A stretch of 64,000 nt of DNA from Candidatus Dormiibacterota bacterium (GTDB taxonomy: Bacteria; Chloroflexota; Dormibacteria; Aeolococcales; Aeolococcaceae). The DNA lies in contig PMOL01000005.1 of assembly GCA_003162415.1 (NCBI GenBank), positions 194,064-258,063 on the forward strand. The letters run 5' to 3'. This document shows positions 17,793 through 26,808 of this stretch, in pieces. The notes below the pieces were generated by a model. That model was not told the DNA's origin. It searched no databases and was given only the letters and a program-made list of their open reading frames with translations. Position 1 is the stretch's first letter; every line of letters starts with the position of its first letter. The position numbers were made by a program, and so were the translations under genes.

Positions 17793-18572
17793 CTACGGCT
17801 GCTCGTTCAACCAGCGATAGCGCGGATCGAGGTACACGCGCATCGCACGCTGCTCCCCGGCCAGGATCCACAGGTAGTAGAGGTCATGGCCGGGGGCGGC
17901 AACGAGCGGATGGAACCCCGAGGTGATGGCCGCCGCCTCACCGTCACGCGCCATCCACAGGTCCTCCCGGCCGCCGTCAATGTCGTACCTCGCCTGCATC
18001 GCAAAGCCGCTGTCTGGGTGGAGACGGTAGTAGTAGACCTCCTCGAGCTTCGCTTCGTCGGCCGACGCGCGGTCGTGGCGGTGCGGCGGGAACGACGACC
18101 ATGTGCCGGTCCCCACATGCACCGTCTCGCCGACGATGAGTCGCGACGCCTGGTCGGCAGGTCCGAGGATGTTGCGCACCGTGCGGCTCCAGTTGTCGCG
18201 GCCGACCACCGTCTCGACCTGCGCCGCCGCGGTGATGACACGCGCGGCACCTGGTTCCTGCGAACCGGCAGGAGCGGCGACGACGGCGAGGCTCAGCGCG
18301 GCGGTATCGCCTTCGACCACCGGCACCATCTCCATCGACGCCGCCGGCGGCACATATACAGCATCGCCGGCTCCCTCGAACACGCCGGCTCGGCCGCCCG
18401 CCACACCGTGGTCCTGACCGTCGAGCACGACGCGCGCGCGCCCGGAGAGGATCACCACCAGCCGCTCGGTGCCCGGTCCCAGCACCAGCAGATCATCGGG
18501 CCGAGCCTCGACCAGGTCCAGGGAGATGAATTGTGTCTGCTCGCCGGCGCGAATCAGGGAGTTGACATTCAC
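17793..18572 (-). CDS. iolB: 5-deoxy-glucuronate isomerase
   Basis: 259-residue double-cupin enzyme of myo-inositol catabolism that converts 5-deoxy-D-glucuronate to 2-deoxy-5-keto-D-gluconate in the cytoplasm. The metal site is visible as FPPHRHD and EEVYYYRL, with GFHPLVAAPGHDLYYLW and the C-terminal DPRYRW, all diagnostic of IolB. Length is close to the usual 260-275. The ATG overlaps the stop of the upstream transaldolase gene by four bases. The rest of an iol pathway is not in the window. Confidence 0.92.
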   Translation of the reverse strand: MNVNSLIRAGEQTQFISLDLVEARPDDLLVLGPGTERLVVILSGRARVVLDGQDHGVAGGRAGVFEGAGDAVYVPPAASMEMVPVVEGDTAALSLAVVAAPAGSQEPGAARVITAAAQVETVVGRDNWSRTVRNILGPADQASRLIVGETVHVGTGTWSSFPPHRHDRASADEAKLEEVYYYRLHPDSGFAMQARYDIDGGREDLWMARDGEAAAITSGFHPLVAAPGHDLYYLWILAGEQRAMRVYLDPRYRWLNEQP

Positions 18573-19687
18573 GTCGCCGATGCCCGATCCGGGTCGGGGA
18601 TCATCGCGTCACGCACGAATGCGTTCAGGTCGCCACACGCTGCGCAGAACTGGCGCAACGTGCGCCGCGTTGCACCGTAGCCATCGAACTGCTCGATGCT
18701 CAGGCCATCCTCCCGGTACGCACGGTGAAAGTCGGGGAAGTGCGCCAGCAACTCGTCGACAACGCGCGGATCCACCGGGATGTCGATGCGCGGGATCACC
18801 CTGATATCGCTCGCGTTCAGCCGCTTCTGCCACGCATAGGTCGGAGACACGACCGCATCCGCGCCGATGAGCTCGCTCCAGTGCATGTGGTTGCGGAACG
18901 CCGCGGAAAGCAGACGGGTCCGATAGCCACGCTCGCGAAAGATCGCGTACGTCTTCTTGAACACGGCCACGCCGGCCCATTCGAGAAAGCCCGGATCGAC
19001 ACTGATCCCGTCACGCTCCATCACCGACTTGAGCCAGTCGTCGAGCCGTCCGACCATGATCGTGCAGACCGGTCCCATCGACGCGATGTCCTTTCCTTCA
19101 GCCTCGCGTCGGCGCAATCCGCGCTCGACTGCCTCGGCGACGGCGATGCACTGCGGGAGCGTGAAACACACGGTCGCATTGATGCTGACGCCCTGCGAGC
19201 TCGCCTCCTCGATGGCCGCGATACCAGCAGTCGTGACCGGAATCTTCACGATCATGTTGCTTGCAAGGCGGCTGAACGCCAGCGCCTGCCTGACGATCGC
19301 GTCGCTGTCGCGAAAGAAACGCGGATCGGTCTGGATCGAAAGACGCCCGTTGCGCCCGTGGTGCGCCTCGAAGATCGGCTCGAGGAGCTTCGCTGCCCGG
19401 ATCGACAGTTCCTCGACGAGCTTCCAGGCGATCGTGTCCTCGGCGGCGGTCGGAAGCTCGCGGAGCAGCGCCTCGGTTCGCGGTCCCCAGGTGGCCCGGT
19501 CACCGGCGAGCACCGCCGCCGCGATCACCGGATTGCACGTCGCCCCGACAGCGCCGTTCTCGATGGAATAGGTCAGCTCATCGATCGCGGCCGAGTCGTT
19601 CCAGAGGGAGGTCGGCGTGGTCTGCGTCATCTCGTGCAGCGGACTGCGGTAGGTGACGCTCGTCTCGGGAGGTGGCATCGTCCACAC
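18569..19687 (-). CDS. Transaldolase family protein
   Basis: 372-residue TIM-barrel aldolase. Family landmarks are SPLHEMTQTTPTSLWNDSAAID, GAVGATCNPVIAAAVL, ASNMIVKIPVT with the Schiff-base lysine, INATVCFTLPQ, and the C-terminal barrel strand GADAVVSPTYAWQK. The start is GTG 19687 or ATG 19678; ATG 19630 would cut off the conserved SPLHEMT. It is translationally coupled to iolB, so it probably acts on a C3-C6 phosphosugar or keto-sugar in inositol or related sugar acid catabolism rather than as the housekeeping transaldolase. That role is inference. Confidence 0.88.
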   Translation of the reverse strand: MWTMPPPETSVTYRSPLHEMTQTTPTSLWNDSAAIDELTYSIENGAVGATCNPVIAAAVLAGDRATWGPRTEALLRELPTAAEDTIAWKLVEELSIRAAKLLEPIFEAHHGRNGRLSIQTDPRFFRDSDAIVRQALAFSRLASNMIVKIPVTTAGIAAIEEASSQGVSINATVCFTLPQCIAVAEAVERGLRRREAEGKDIASMGPVCTIMVGRLDDWLKSVMERDGISVDPGFLEWAGVAVFKKTYAIFRERGYRTRLLSAAFRNHMHWSELIGADAVVSPTYAWQKRLNASDIRVIPRIDIPVDPRVVDELLAHFPDFHRAYREDGLSIEQFDGYGATRRTLRQFCAACGDLNAFVRDAMIPDPDRASAT

Positions 19688-19752
19688 GAGCCTACACTCA
19701 CCGCGCCGCGAGCCTCGCAGCCCTGATTGCCGAGCCGTCCGCGCTCGGCGGG

Positions 19753-22700
19753 TTAGCTCTTCCTGGCGCTCCGCCGGCGGCCCCGCGACACCGCCGCTAT
19801 CCCGGTGCCAAGCATGATCATCGCGGCGCCGAGCAGCGTGCGTGGCCCGGTCTGACCGGCTCCGGTGTCGGGGACGCTGACCGCCGCGACGACCGAGAGC
19901 ACGCCGAGCTGGCCGCTGCCCACCGCGCTCGACCCGTTGTAGTCGGCGTTACCGGAGTATGTGGCCTTCACCGGGTACGAGCCGGGAGGGAGGGTGACGG
20001 TGGTGGTGCAGCTGGTCGCCGGAAGTGTCGCCGTGCAGAGGACGATGCCGCCGGAGGTGAAGGTCACGGTCCCGGTGGCGCTCGGCGGCAGGCCCCACGC
20101 GGACACGGTCACCGATTCACCGCTCGTCGTCTTCCCCGGCGAGACGGTCACCGTGATCGCGGTGTCAGCCTTGATGACCGTGAAGACTGCGCCGGTCGCG
20201 GTGGCGGCGCTGTCGTTGACGTCGCCGGAATACGAGGCCGTGACCGGGTAGGTCGCGGGCGTGAGCGTTGCCGGCGTGTCGCAGCTGGTTGCGGTCAAGG
20301 TTGCGGTGCAGAGGCCCATGGTGCCCGACTTGAAGGTCACCGTCCCGGTTGCGCCGGCGGGCAGTCCGCCGGCTGAAACCGTGTCGGTGGTGCCGTATAC
20401 GATCGTTCCGGGAGATGCCAGCTCGGTGAGCGTGACCGTGTCCTTGGTGACCGTGAAGCTGGCGCCGCTCGCGGTGACGCCGTTGTAGTTGCTGTCACCG
20501 GAGTAGGTCGCGCTGACCGGGTAGGTGCCTGGTGTCAGTGTCGATGCGGTCAGGCAGCTCATCGCCGGCAGCGTTGCGACGCACAGCGTGGATCCAGCCG
20601 ACACGAATGTCACCGTGCCGGTCGCGTCGCCGGGAAATCCGGCTGCCGCGAGGGTGTCCTGCATGCCGAACGCGATGGTGGCGGGTGCCGCCGACTCGGT
20701 CATCGATGTACCGGCCTGGGTCACCACAAAGCTCGCACCGGTCGCGGTGCCACCGTTGTAGTTGCCGTCACCCGGGTAGGTCGCGGTCACCGGGTAGGTG
20801 GCTGCGGCCAGCGACGTTGACGTCTGGCAGCTGAGCGTCGGGAGCTCCGCGGTGCAGAGCGTGGATCCGCCCGACCTGAAGGTCACTTGTCCGGTCGCGC
20901 TGCCGGGCAGGCCCGCATCCGACAGCGTGTCGGCGTTGCCGTAGGGGATGCTCGCCGGTGCGGCCGCCTCGGTGAACGACGGATCGGCCTTGGTGACCGC
21001 GAACGACGCACCGTTTGCGGTCGTGGCGTTGTAGTGACTGTCACCGGAGTAGGCCGCCGTCACCGGGTAGGTGCCCGGGGAGAGGGACGTCGATGTCTGG
21101 CAGCTGAAGCCGGGCAGCGCGGCGACGCAGAGCGGAGAGCCGGCCGACGAGAAGGTCACGGTCCCGGTTGCATCCACCGGAAGGCCGGTGGCCGACAGCG
21201 TGTCTTGCGCGCCGTACGCGATGGTCGCGGGCGCCGCCGATTCCGTCATCGACGTATCCGCCCTGGTCACTGCGAAACTCGCGCCGGTCGCGACAGCGCC
21301 GTTGTAGTTGCTGTCACCTGAGTAGGTCGCGGTCACGGGGTACGCACCCGGGTCGAGCGATGACGAGGTGTTGCAGCTTGTCAGCGGCAGCGTGGTGGTG
21401 CAGAGCGTTGACCCACCTGATGTGAAGGTCACGGTTCCCGTGGCGTCGGCGGCCAGCCCGGTCACCGACAGGGTGTCGGCGGTACCGTACGGGACGCTCG
21501 CGGGTGCGGCCGATTCGCTGAAGACGGGGTCCGCCTTGGTGACCGTGAAGCTGGCACCGGTTGCGGTCGTGCCCTGGTAGTTCGTGTCACCGGGATACGT
21601 GGCGGTTACCGGGTACGTCCCCGCCGCAAGTGTCGCTGCGGTCTGGCAACTGGTCGCCGGGAGCGTCACCGTGCAGAGGGTGGTACCGCCTGAGGCGAAG
21701 GTCACGATTCCCGTTGCGCCGGCGGGCAATCCGGTTACCGAAAGCGTGTCCTGCGACCCGTAGCCGATTGATGCCGGTGATGCCGTTTCGCTCATCGCTG
21801 TGGTCGCCCTGGTGACCGTGAAGCTGGCGCCGCTCGCGGTGGTGCCGGTGTAGTTGCTGTCGCCCGAATAGGTCGCGGTCACCGGGTAGGGGCCGGGGGT
21901 CAACGCGGCCGAGGTGGAGCAGCTGGTCGCCGGCAGCGCCGCGACGCACAGCGTCGATCCACCCGACTTGTAGGTGACACTGCCCGTGGCGCCAACCGGC
22001 AGGCCGGACACTGAGAGCGTGTCGGTAGATCCGTACGGGATGCTCGCCGGTGCCGCGGATTCGGTCATCGACGTGCTCGCGATCGTCACCGTGAAGCTGG
22101 CGGTGCTCACCGTCGTCCCGGTGTGGTTGCCGTCACCCGAATACGTCGCAGTCACCGGGTACAGCCCCGGGATCAATGACGTCGGGGTGGCACAGCTCAA
22201 CGTCGGAAGCGTTGCGACGCAGAGCGTCGACCCACCGGAGGTAAAGGTGACGGTGCCCGTCGCGCCCGCGGGGAGCCCGGCGACCGAGACGGTGTCGTTG
22301 GTGCCATACGCGATGCTCGCCGGTGCCGCAGCCTCGGTCATCGACGTGCTCGCCTTGGTGACGGTGAAGCTCGCACCGGTCGCGGTGGCACTGGTGTAGT
22401 TGCCGTCACCCGAGTAGGTCGCGGTGACCGGGTACGTGCCCGCGGCCAGCGTGGCTGCGGTCTGGCAGCTCGTCCTCGGGATGCTTGCGACGCAGAGCGT
22501 TGAGCCGCCGGATGAGAAGGTCACAGTGCCGGTCGCGCCGGCGGGGAGCCCGGAGTCGGACAGCGTGTCCTGCGAGCCGTAGACGATCGACGCGGGCGCA
22601 GCCGCCTCGGTGAAGGACGGCGTTGCCTTGGTGATCGTCAGCGCCGTGGTCGTGGTCTGCGGCGCGAAGTTCGTGTCACCGGAGTAGGTCGCCGTCACCG

Positions 22701-24408
22701 TGTCGGCGCCGACCGGGGCGTTGCTCGCGGTGCAGTTCAGCGACGGCAATGTCGCCGGGCACAGCGTCGTGCCGCCGATGCTGAAGGTGACCGTTCCGGT
22801 TGCGCTGGAAGGCAATGTCGCGGTGTAGGTGACGGTCTGCAGGTAGGTCTGCGGAGACGGTGATGCAGTGTCGGTGAACGCGCTGACCAGCACTGCGTCG
22901 CTGCTCACCGCGGGGAGTGCGTCGGTGGATGAGAGACGTGCGGTGTTCGTGACGGTGCCGCTCAGCGCCGGCGACAGCATCACCGGGATCGTGATGTTGG
23001 GCAAGGACGTGCCGGCCGGCAGCGCCGAGCCCGGCGTGTACGTGCAGGTCACGGTCTGACCCGCCGTCGTGCATCCCCAGTCGGCGCTGCTGGTTGCGGT
23101 CCCCGGGGTCATCCCCGCGGGCAGCGCGTCGGTGACGGTCAGCATGTTCGCCTCGGGTCCGCCACTCGACGAGACACTAGGGGCAAGGATGAAGTTGGCC
23201 TGGTTTCCGGCGAGCATCTTCCCGCTCTCGTTGTCGGACTTGGTGAGCGACAGCTCCGGCACGGCACCGATCAACGTCGATGCGCTGAGCTGGTTGACCT
23301 CGTGGTACTCGTTCGAACCACCGGTCGAGGCCGTCCATCCGAAGGTGAGCTGGTAGGGGATCCCGGTAAGGGGGTTGATCCACGACGCGGGGAAGGTCGA
23401 GAGTGCGGCGTTGTTGGTGGTGGTAGGCAGCGTGCCTTCGAGCGTCTGCTGCGTCACGGTTCCGAGCGGCGTGTACGCGATGAGCCACGACATGGCAGGG
23501 ACCGAGAGTCCGCTCGTCGTCGTGGTTGCCGATGCGGAGGGGTTGATTGCGATCTCGATCGGGACCTTGTCGCCGGTGCGCGTTGTTGCGGCCTGGTTGT
23601 CGAGCAGGTTCCCCGCTCCGACGTTGGTGATCGTGCCATTGTGGCTGCCACCGCCACTCGAGTTGGCACTCACCGTCGCGGTGGTCCCGAGGATGCAGTA
23701 CCCCACCGTGCCGTTGCCGGGGCCGCGGGTCGTGACCGACTCCGGATATGCGGTGTTGTTCATGAGCGGCGACGGGGTCGTGCAGCCGGTGCCACCGGCA
23801 AGGGGGTAGTTCTCGTAGTTGCCGTAGACGTCGAGCCCGATGCCGAGATAGCCGTCGGGCATTCCAGCGGTCCCGGGTGAGCCCTGCGTGTTGGCCGCAT
23901 AGCCGAGGTCACCACCGAGCGGCCCCGTGCTCGCCGGTGGCGTCGGGTTCGCCGGGTCGGCCGCAGCGAGACTGAAGACGATGCCGTCGGCACCGGTGCC
24001 GTCGAACTGGTAGGTGTCGAGCGTGACGTCGAGGCCCTGCGATGTCGGGAGGCTCGCCTGGTAGAAGACCGCACCGACCGCGTTGCCGGCGTTGGTGGTC
24101 ATGCGGAGCACGCCGTTCCCCGAGGCGTCAGTGGTGGGCGAGCAGTTCGGGATCGACGTGGTTGCGGAGACGGGTCCGGCGGTCAGGCAGGCCCCATTGG
24201 TGCCGCCCCGCCCGGCCGGCAGCATCCACTGGCCGGCAGCGGTCGCGTTGGTGGTGAACGTCTCGCTCTCCAGGGGCGATCCCGCGGCGAAGCTGTCGCT
24301 CGGCAGGAGCGCGAACAGCGTCGCGAACACCGTTACCAGGCTCAGCGGCATTTGAAGCCGGCGGGCCACGGCGTGTCGGGACGATCGGGTCGGGTGAGTG
24401 ATTCTCAC
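19753..24408 (-). CDS. Giant lectin-like / Ig-repeat cell-surface protein with sortase-like signal
   Basis: 1551-residue exported protein. The GTG at 24408 opens a signal peptide (MPLSLVTVFATLFALLPSDSFAAG). Next is an L-type-lectin-like domain with DGTGADGIVFSLAAADP and DGYLGIGLDVYGNY (about residues 45-385), then a DUF11-like domain (LTVTDALPAGMTPGTATSS, about 390-510). Eleven Ig-like repeats of about 91 residues follow, each with PVTATYSGD and a C-x8-C pair such as LCVATLPATSC. The C-terminus is VPDTGAG, a hydrophobic helix (LLGAAMIMLGTGIAAVS) and RGRRRSARKS, a sortase sorting signal layout with Val-Pro-x-Thr-Gly. It is probably a wall-anchored adhesin that binds carbohydrate. Intact despite its size and repeats. 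Confidence 0.9.
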   Translation of the reverse strand: MRITHPTRSSRHAVARRLQMPLSLVTVFATLFALLPSDSFAAGSPLESETFTTNATAAGQWMLPAGRGGTNGACLTAGPVSATTSIPNCSPTTDASGNGVLRMTTNAGNAVGAVFYQASLPTSQGLDVTLDTYQFDGTGADGIVFSLAAADPANPTPPASTGPLGGDLGYAANTQGSPGTAGMPDGYLGIGLDVYGNYENYPLAGGTGCTTPSPLMNNTAYPESVTTRGPGNGTVGYCILGTTATVSANSSGGGSHNGTITNVGAGNLLDNQAATTRTGDKVPIEIAINPSASATTTTSGLSVPAMSWLIAYTPLGTVTQQTLEGTLPTTTNNAALSTFPASWINPLTGIPYQLTFGWTASTGGSNEYHEVNQLSASTLIGAVPELSLTKSDNESGKMLAGNQANFILAPSVSSSGGPEANMLTVTDALPAGMTPGTATSSADWGCTTAGQTVTCTYTPGSALPAGTSLPNITIPVMLSPALSGTVTNTARLSSTDALPAVSSDAVLVSAFTDTASPSPQTYLQTVTYTATLPSSATGTVTFSIGGTTLCPATLPSLNCTASNAPVGADTVTATYSGDTNFAPQTTTTALTITKATPSFTEAAAPASIVYGSQDTLSDSGLPAGATGTVTFSSGGSTLCVASIPRTSCQTAATLAAGTYPVTATYSGDGNYTSATATGASFTVTKASTSMTEAAAPASIAYGTNDTVSVAGLPAGATGTVTFTSGGSTLCVATLPTLSCATPTSLIPGLYPVTATYSGDGNHTGTTVSTASFTVTIASTSMTESAAPASIPYGSTDTLSVSGLPVGATGSVTYKSGGSTLCVAALPATSCSTSAALTPGPYPVTATYSGDSNYTGTTASGASFTVTRATTAMSETASPASIGYGSQDTLSVTGLPAGATGIVTFASGGTTLCTVTLPATSCQTAATLAAGTYPVTATYPGDTNYQGTTATGASFTVTKADPVFSESAAPASVPYGTADTLSVTGLAADATGTVTFTSGGSTLCTTTLPLTSCNTSSSLDPGAYPVTATYSGDSNYNGAVATGASFAVTRADTSMTESAAPATIAYGAQDTLSATGLPVDATGTVTFSSAGSPLCVAALPGFSCQTSTSLSPGTYPVTAAYSGDSHYNATTANGASFAVTKADPSFTEAAAPASIPYGNADTLSDAGLPGSATGQVTFRSGGSTLCTAELPTLSCQTSTSLAAATYPVTATYPGDGNYNGGTATGASFVVTQAGTSMTESAAPATIAFGMQDTLAAAGFPGDATGTVTFVSAGSTLCVATLPAMSCLTASTLTPGTYPVSATYSGDSNYNGVTASGASFTVTKDTVTLTELASPGTIVYGTTDTVSAGGLPAGATGTVTFKSGTMGLCTATLTATSCDTPATLTPATYPVTASYSGDVNDSAATATGAVFTVIKADTAITVTVSPGKTTSGESVTVSAWGLPPSATGTVTFTSGGIVLCTATLPATSCTTTVTLPPGSYPVKATYSGNADYNGSSAVGSGQLGVLSVVAAVSVPDTGAGQTGPRTLLGAAMIMLGTGIAAVSRGRRRSARKS
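19885..22865 (-). repeat. Eleven tandem 273-bp units encoding Ig-like domains
   Basis: Period about 273 bases. Units diverge at synonymous sites but share the encoded motifs PYG..DTLS..GLP..ATGTVTF.SGGSTLC and TYPVTATYSGD.NY. The first and last units are the most diverged; internal units 2-9 are close, which suggests expansion by unequal exchange. Recombination or assembly collapse could change copy number. Confidence 0.9.
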
Positions 24409-24640
24409 AAAGGATCTCTAATCTCTGATAGACGCGGACGACACGACCGTATGCCACCACTGCGCGGCGTTCCGCCCTGTCATAGGCGGTGCTCCGTTTT
24501 GTGACTTCGGGGGAGGCCCGCCGTGAGCCGGGCGCCAGATGGGTGCGATCTCTCCTACCTGCGGTTGCGTTCTCGTAACAACCGATCTCGAACCCAGGGG
24601 GCCGACGGCCAGGAGCCGCCGGGCGCACCGTGACGGTGGC
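24409..24640. other. Intergenic region between surface protein and LysR genes
   Basis: No gene is seen. Just downstream of the LysR stop (transcribed leftward) is the inverted repeat CACCGT/ACGGTG around 24625-24638, a possible hairpin without a T tract. The left part should contain the promoter of the giant surface protein, but no clear -35/-10 pair stands out. Confidence 0.4.
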
Positions 24641-25528
24641 TTATTGCAATACCGAGATCGTCTGCTGCGAGATGGCGTCGACGAATGCCTCAGTGATCGG
24701 ATCGGCGCGCACGCGCGTGTACACGGAGAGCATCCGGAGGACCGGCGGGTCCGGGGACAGCACCGTGCCGTCGAAGTGCGCCGGGATGACGTTGCCGGGG
24801 AGCAGCGTGATGCCCAGGCCCGCCTGCGAGAGGTTGAGCGCGGACGCCGACTGCTCCGTACGCACCGCGACGCGCGGTTGAAAACCAGCCTCCTCGCACG
24901 CCGCGTCGAGGATGTCGGCCAGCCCGCTCGGTGGCGTGTAATGCACCCAGAGCTGCTCGGCGAGATCGCTCATCCGGACCGACGGCGGCGTCCCCGGGAG
25001 GATCGTCCCCGGCGCCGCTGTGATCACGAACTGCTCGGCGCCGATCTCCCGGGTCGGACCCTCCCAGCCAGGCGGTGTCGGGCCGACCGCGACATCGGCC
25101 TGCCCCGCCTCCATCGCGGCGACCAGGTCATCGCTCCGGCGGAACTCGACCAGGCGCACCTGGACGTCCGGAAAGGTGGCGCGCCAGGTGCGAAGTGCCG
25201 CCGGAAGGATGCCGACGCTGATCGAGTACAGCGTTCCGACGTGCAGCTCGCCGGCATCGATTCCCGATGCTCGCAGCGCCCCGGTGCGCGCGCGCTCGGC
25301 GTGCGCCAGGCTGGTCCTGGCGTGCGGGAGGGCGATCCGTCCAGCCGGGGTCAGGCGCACGCCTCGGCTCAGGCGTTCGAGCAGTGGACCGCCGAGCTGG
25401 CGCTCGAGCGCCTGAATCTGATGTGAGAGCCCCGGCTGGCTCACATGCAGCCGGGTGGCCGCCGTCGTGAACGAGCCGTCATCCACCACCGCGACGAAGT
25501 ACTCGAGCTGGCGTAAGGAGACGGTCAT
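24641..25528 (-). CDS. LysR family transcriptional regulator
   Basis: 295-residue regulator with the N-terminal winged helix LRQLEYFVAVVDDGSFTTAATRLHVSQPGLSHQIQALERQLGGPLLER (residues 5-52) and a two-lobed effector domain (ELHVGTLYSISVGILP onward). Length is typical. It is divergent from the PEBP-hydrolase operon with 120 bases between starts, the usual LysR arrangement, so it most likely controls that operon in response to a small molecule not identifiable from sequence. Confidence 0.92.
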   Translation of the reverse strand: MTVSLRQLEYFVAVVDDGSFTTAATRLHVSQPGLSHQIQALERQLGGPLLERLSRGVRLTPAGRIALPHARTSLAHAERARTGALRASGIDAGELHVGTLYSISVGILPAALRTWRATFPDVQVRLVEFRRSDDLVAAMEAGQADVAVGPTPPGWEGPTREIGAEQFVITAAPGTILPGTPPSVRMSDLAEQLWVHYTPPSGLADILDAACEEAGFQPRVAVRTEQSASALNLSQAGLGITLLPGNVIPAHFDGTVLSPDPPVLRMLSVYTRVRADPITEAFVDAISQQTISVLQ

Positions 25529-25648
25529 GCAGAAATATTATCGATTCCAGTCTATCTATGCGTTGGACAGATCGAGTGCGGCTCCGTCAGGATCAAGGGC
25601 ATTGCACTCGGGTGCACTTCTGACGGCAATCAAAGGAGAAACATCGCC
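25529..25648. promoter_or_regulatory. Divergent LysR/PEBP promoter region
   Basis: AT-rich patch ATATTATCGATTCCAGTCT at about 25535-25554, standing out from the GC-rich surroundings, next to the LysR start, with AAAGGAG ribosome site at about 25630-25637 for the plus-strand operon. LysR regulators usually bind such divergent gaps; the precise site cannot be fixed. Confidence 0.45.
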
Positions 25649-26227
25649 ATGAGCCAATCGCAAGCCACCGCGCCGGCGTCGGCGAGTCCCTACGCCTACC
25701 TGCCCAAGGTCCCCGCGTTCCAGCTCTCCAGCGAAACGGTCACCGACGGAAGCCCGCTTCCGCTGGCGCAGTGGTCGAAGCTGTTCGGCGTGCTAGGCGG
25801 CGAGGACGTCTCGCCGCAGCTGTCCTGGTCGGGGTTTCCCAGTGAGACGAAGAGCTTTGTGGTGTCGATGTACGACCCCGAGGCGCCAACCGGGAGCGGC
25901 TTCTGGCACTGGGTCGTGGCCGACATCCCTGCGTCGGTGACATCGTTGCCGGCCGGCGCGGGCACGGCGGATGGGTCGAAGCTCCCGGAGGGCGCATTCC
26001 AACTCGCCGGCGACGCGGGCGCGTACCAGTTCGTCGGGGCGGCACCGCCTCCCAATTCCGGCATCCACAACTACCACATCACCGTGACCGCGCTCGACGT
26101 CGACAGGTCGGGGCTCGACAGGACCGCCAGCGCTGCGTATATGGGCTTCGCAATCGGCGCGCACACGATCGCCAGGGCCTTCATCGTCTGCCCGACGGCG
26201 GCCGGTGAGGAGCGAGGAGAGCGATGA
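25649..26227 (+). CDS. PEBP family protein (YbhB/YbcL-like)
   Basis: 192-residue phosphatidylethanolamine-binding-protein-fold member. Landmarks are GGEDVSPQLSWSGFP (the DxSP anion-pocket motif), MYDPEAPTGSGFWHWVVADIP with the conserved DPDAP-like and HW motifs, and APPPNSGIHNYHITVTAL with the GxHxY motif. RBS AAAGGAG precedes the ATG. Bacterial relatives are of unknown biochemical role. Last codons overlap the next start (ATGA). First gene of a three-gene operon divergent from LysR. Confidence 0.9.
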   Translation: MSQSQATAPASASPYAYLPKVPAFQLSSETVTDGSPLPLAQWSKLFGVLGGEDVSPQLSWSGFPSETKSFVVSMYDPEAPTGSGFWHWVVADIPASVTSLPAGAGTADGSKLPEGAFQLAGDAGAYQFVGAAPPPNSGIHNYHITVTALDVDRSGLDRTASAAYMGFAIGAHTIARAFIVCPTAAGEERGER

Positions 26228-26805
26228 TCGCAACCCGCATCCTGTGTCTTCACGGGTATCACGGCAGCGCCGCAATTCTGCGCCGCCAGATTGCTCCGGT
26301 CGCGGCCGCCGTCCCGGCTGATGTGGAGTTGGTCTTTGTCGATGCACCGACTCTCGCGACCGGTGACTTCGGTTGGTGGCACGACGGGTTTCGCGGATGG
26401 GAACGCACCCGCGACTGGGCCGTCGAACTCTTTGGCACGCAGCGTTTTGACGGAGTCTTCGGCTTCAGCCAGGGCGCTGCGCTGACGGGGTTGCTCGCGG
26501 CCTTGCGTGAGACCGAAACGACTCCGATAGTGTTCGACATGGGGATCATGGTTGGGGGATTTACGAGTACCGCCCCGCAACACGCGAATCTCTTCACGCA
26601 CCAGTTGCACGGCCCATCACTCCACGTGATGGGCCGCAACGACGGCATCGTGCCGATGCGCGATTCGCAACTGCTCGCGGAGCGCTTTGCGGAGCCCGTG
26701 ATCATCGAACACCGGGGTGGACATGTCATCCCCGATGACCTCGCAATCACGACGCGCATTGCCCGCTTCGTCGCACAACACCGCAGGGTCACGACACCGG
26801 AGTAA
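26224..26805 (+). CDS. FSH-type serine hydrolase
   Basis: 193-residue alpha/beta hydrolase of the FSH1/phospholipase-carboxylesterase-like group. It opens with TRILCLHGYHGS (oxyanion loop), has the nucleophile elbow GFSQGA with Ser near residue 83, the acid in VMGRNDGIVP, and the catalytic His in EHRGGHVIP. Translationally coupled to the PEBP gene. Substrate is unknown; esters or lactones are likely from the family. Confidence 0.85.
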   Translation: MIATRILCLHGYHGSAAILRRQIAPVAAAVPADVELVFVDAPTLATGDFGWWHDGFRGWERTRDWAVELFGTQRFDGVFGFSQGAALTGLLAALRETETTPIVFDMGIMVGGFTSTAPQHANLFTHQLHGPSLHVMGRNDGIVPMRDSQLLAERFAEPVIIEHRGGHVIPDDLAITTRIARFVAQHRRVTTPE

Positions 26806-26808
26806 ACG

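Noticed and set aside
19885..22865. CRISPR-like array suggested by regular repeats
   Set aside because: The period is 273 bases, the units are translated Ig-like domains without unique spacers, and no cas gene is near.
24409..24640. Possible cyclic-di-GMP riboswitch before the giant surface gene
   Set aside because: The conserved GEMM core bases and tetraloop-receptor pattern were not found.
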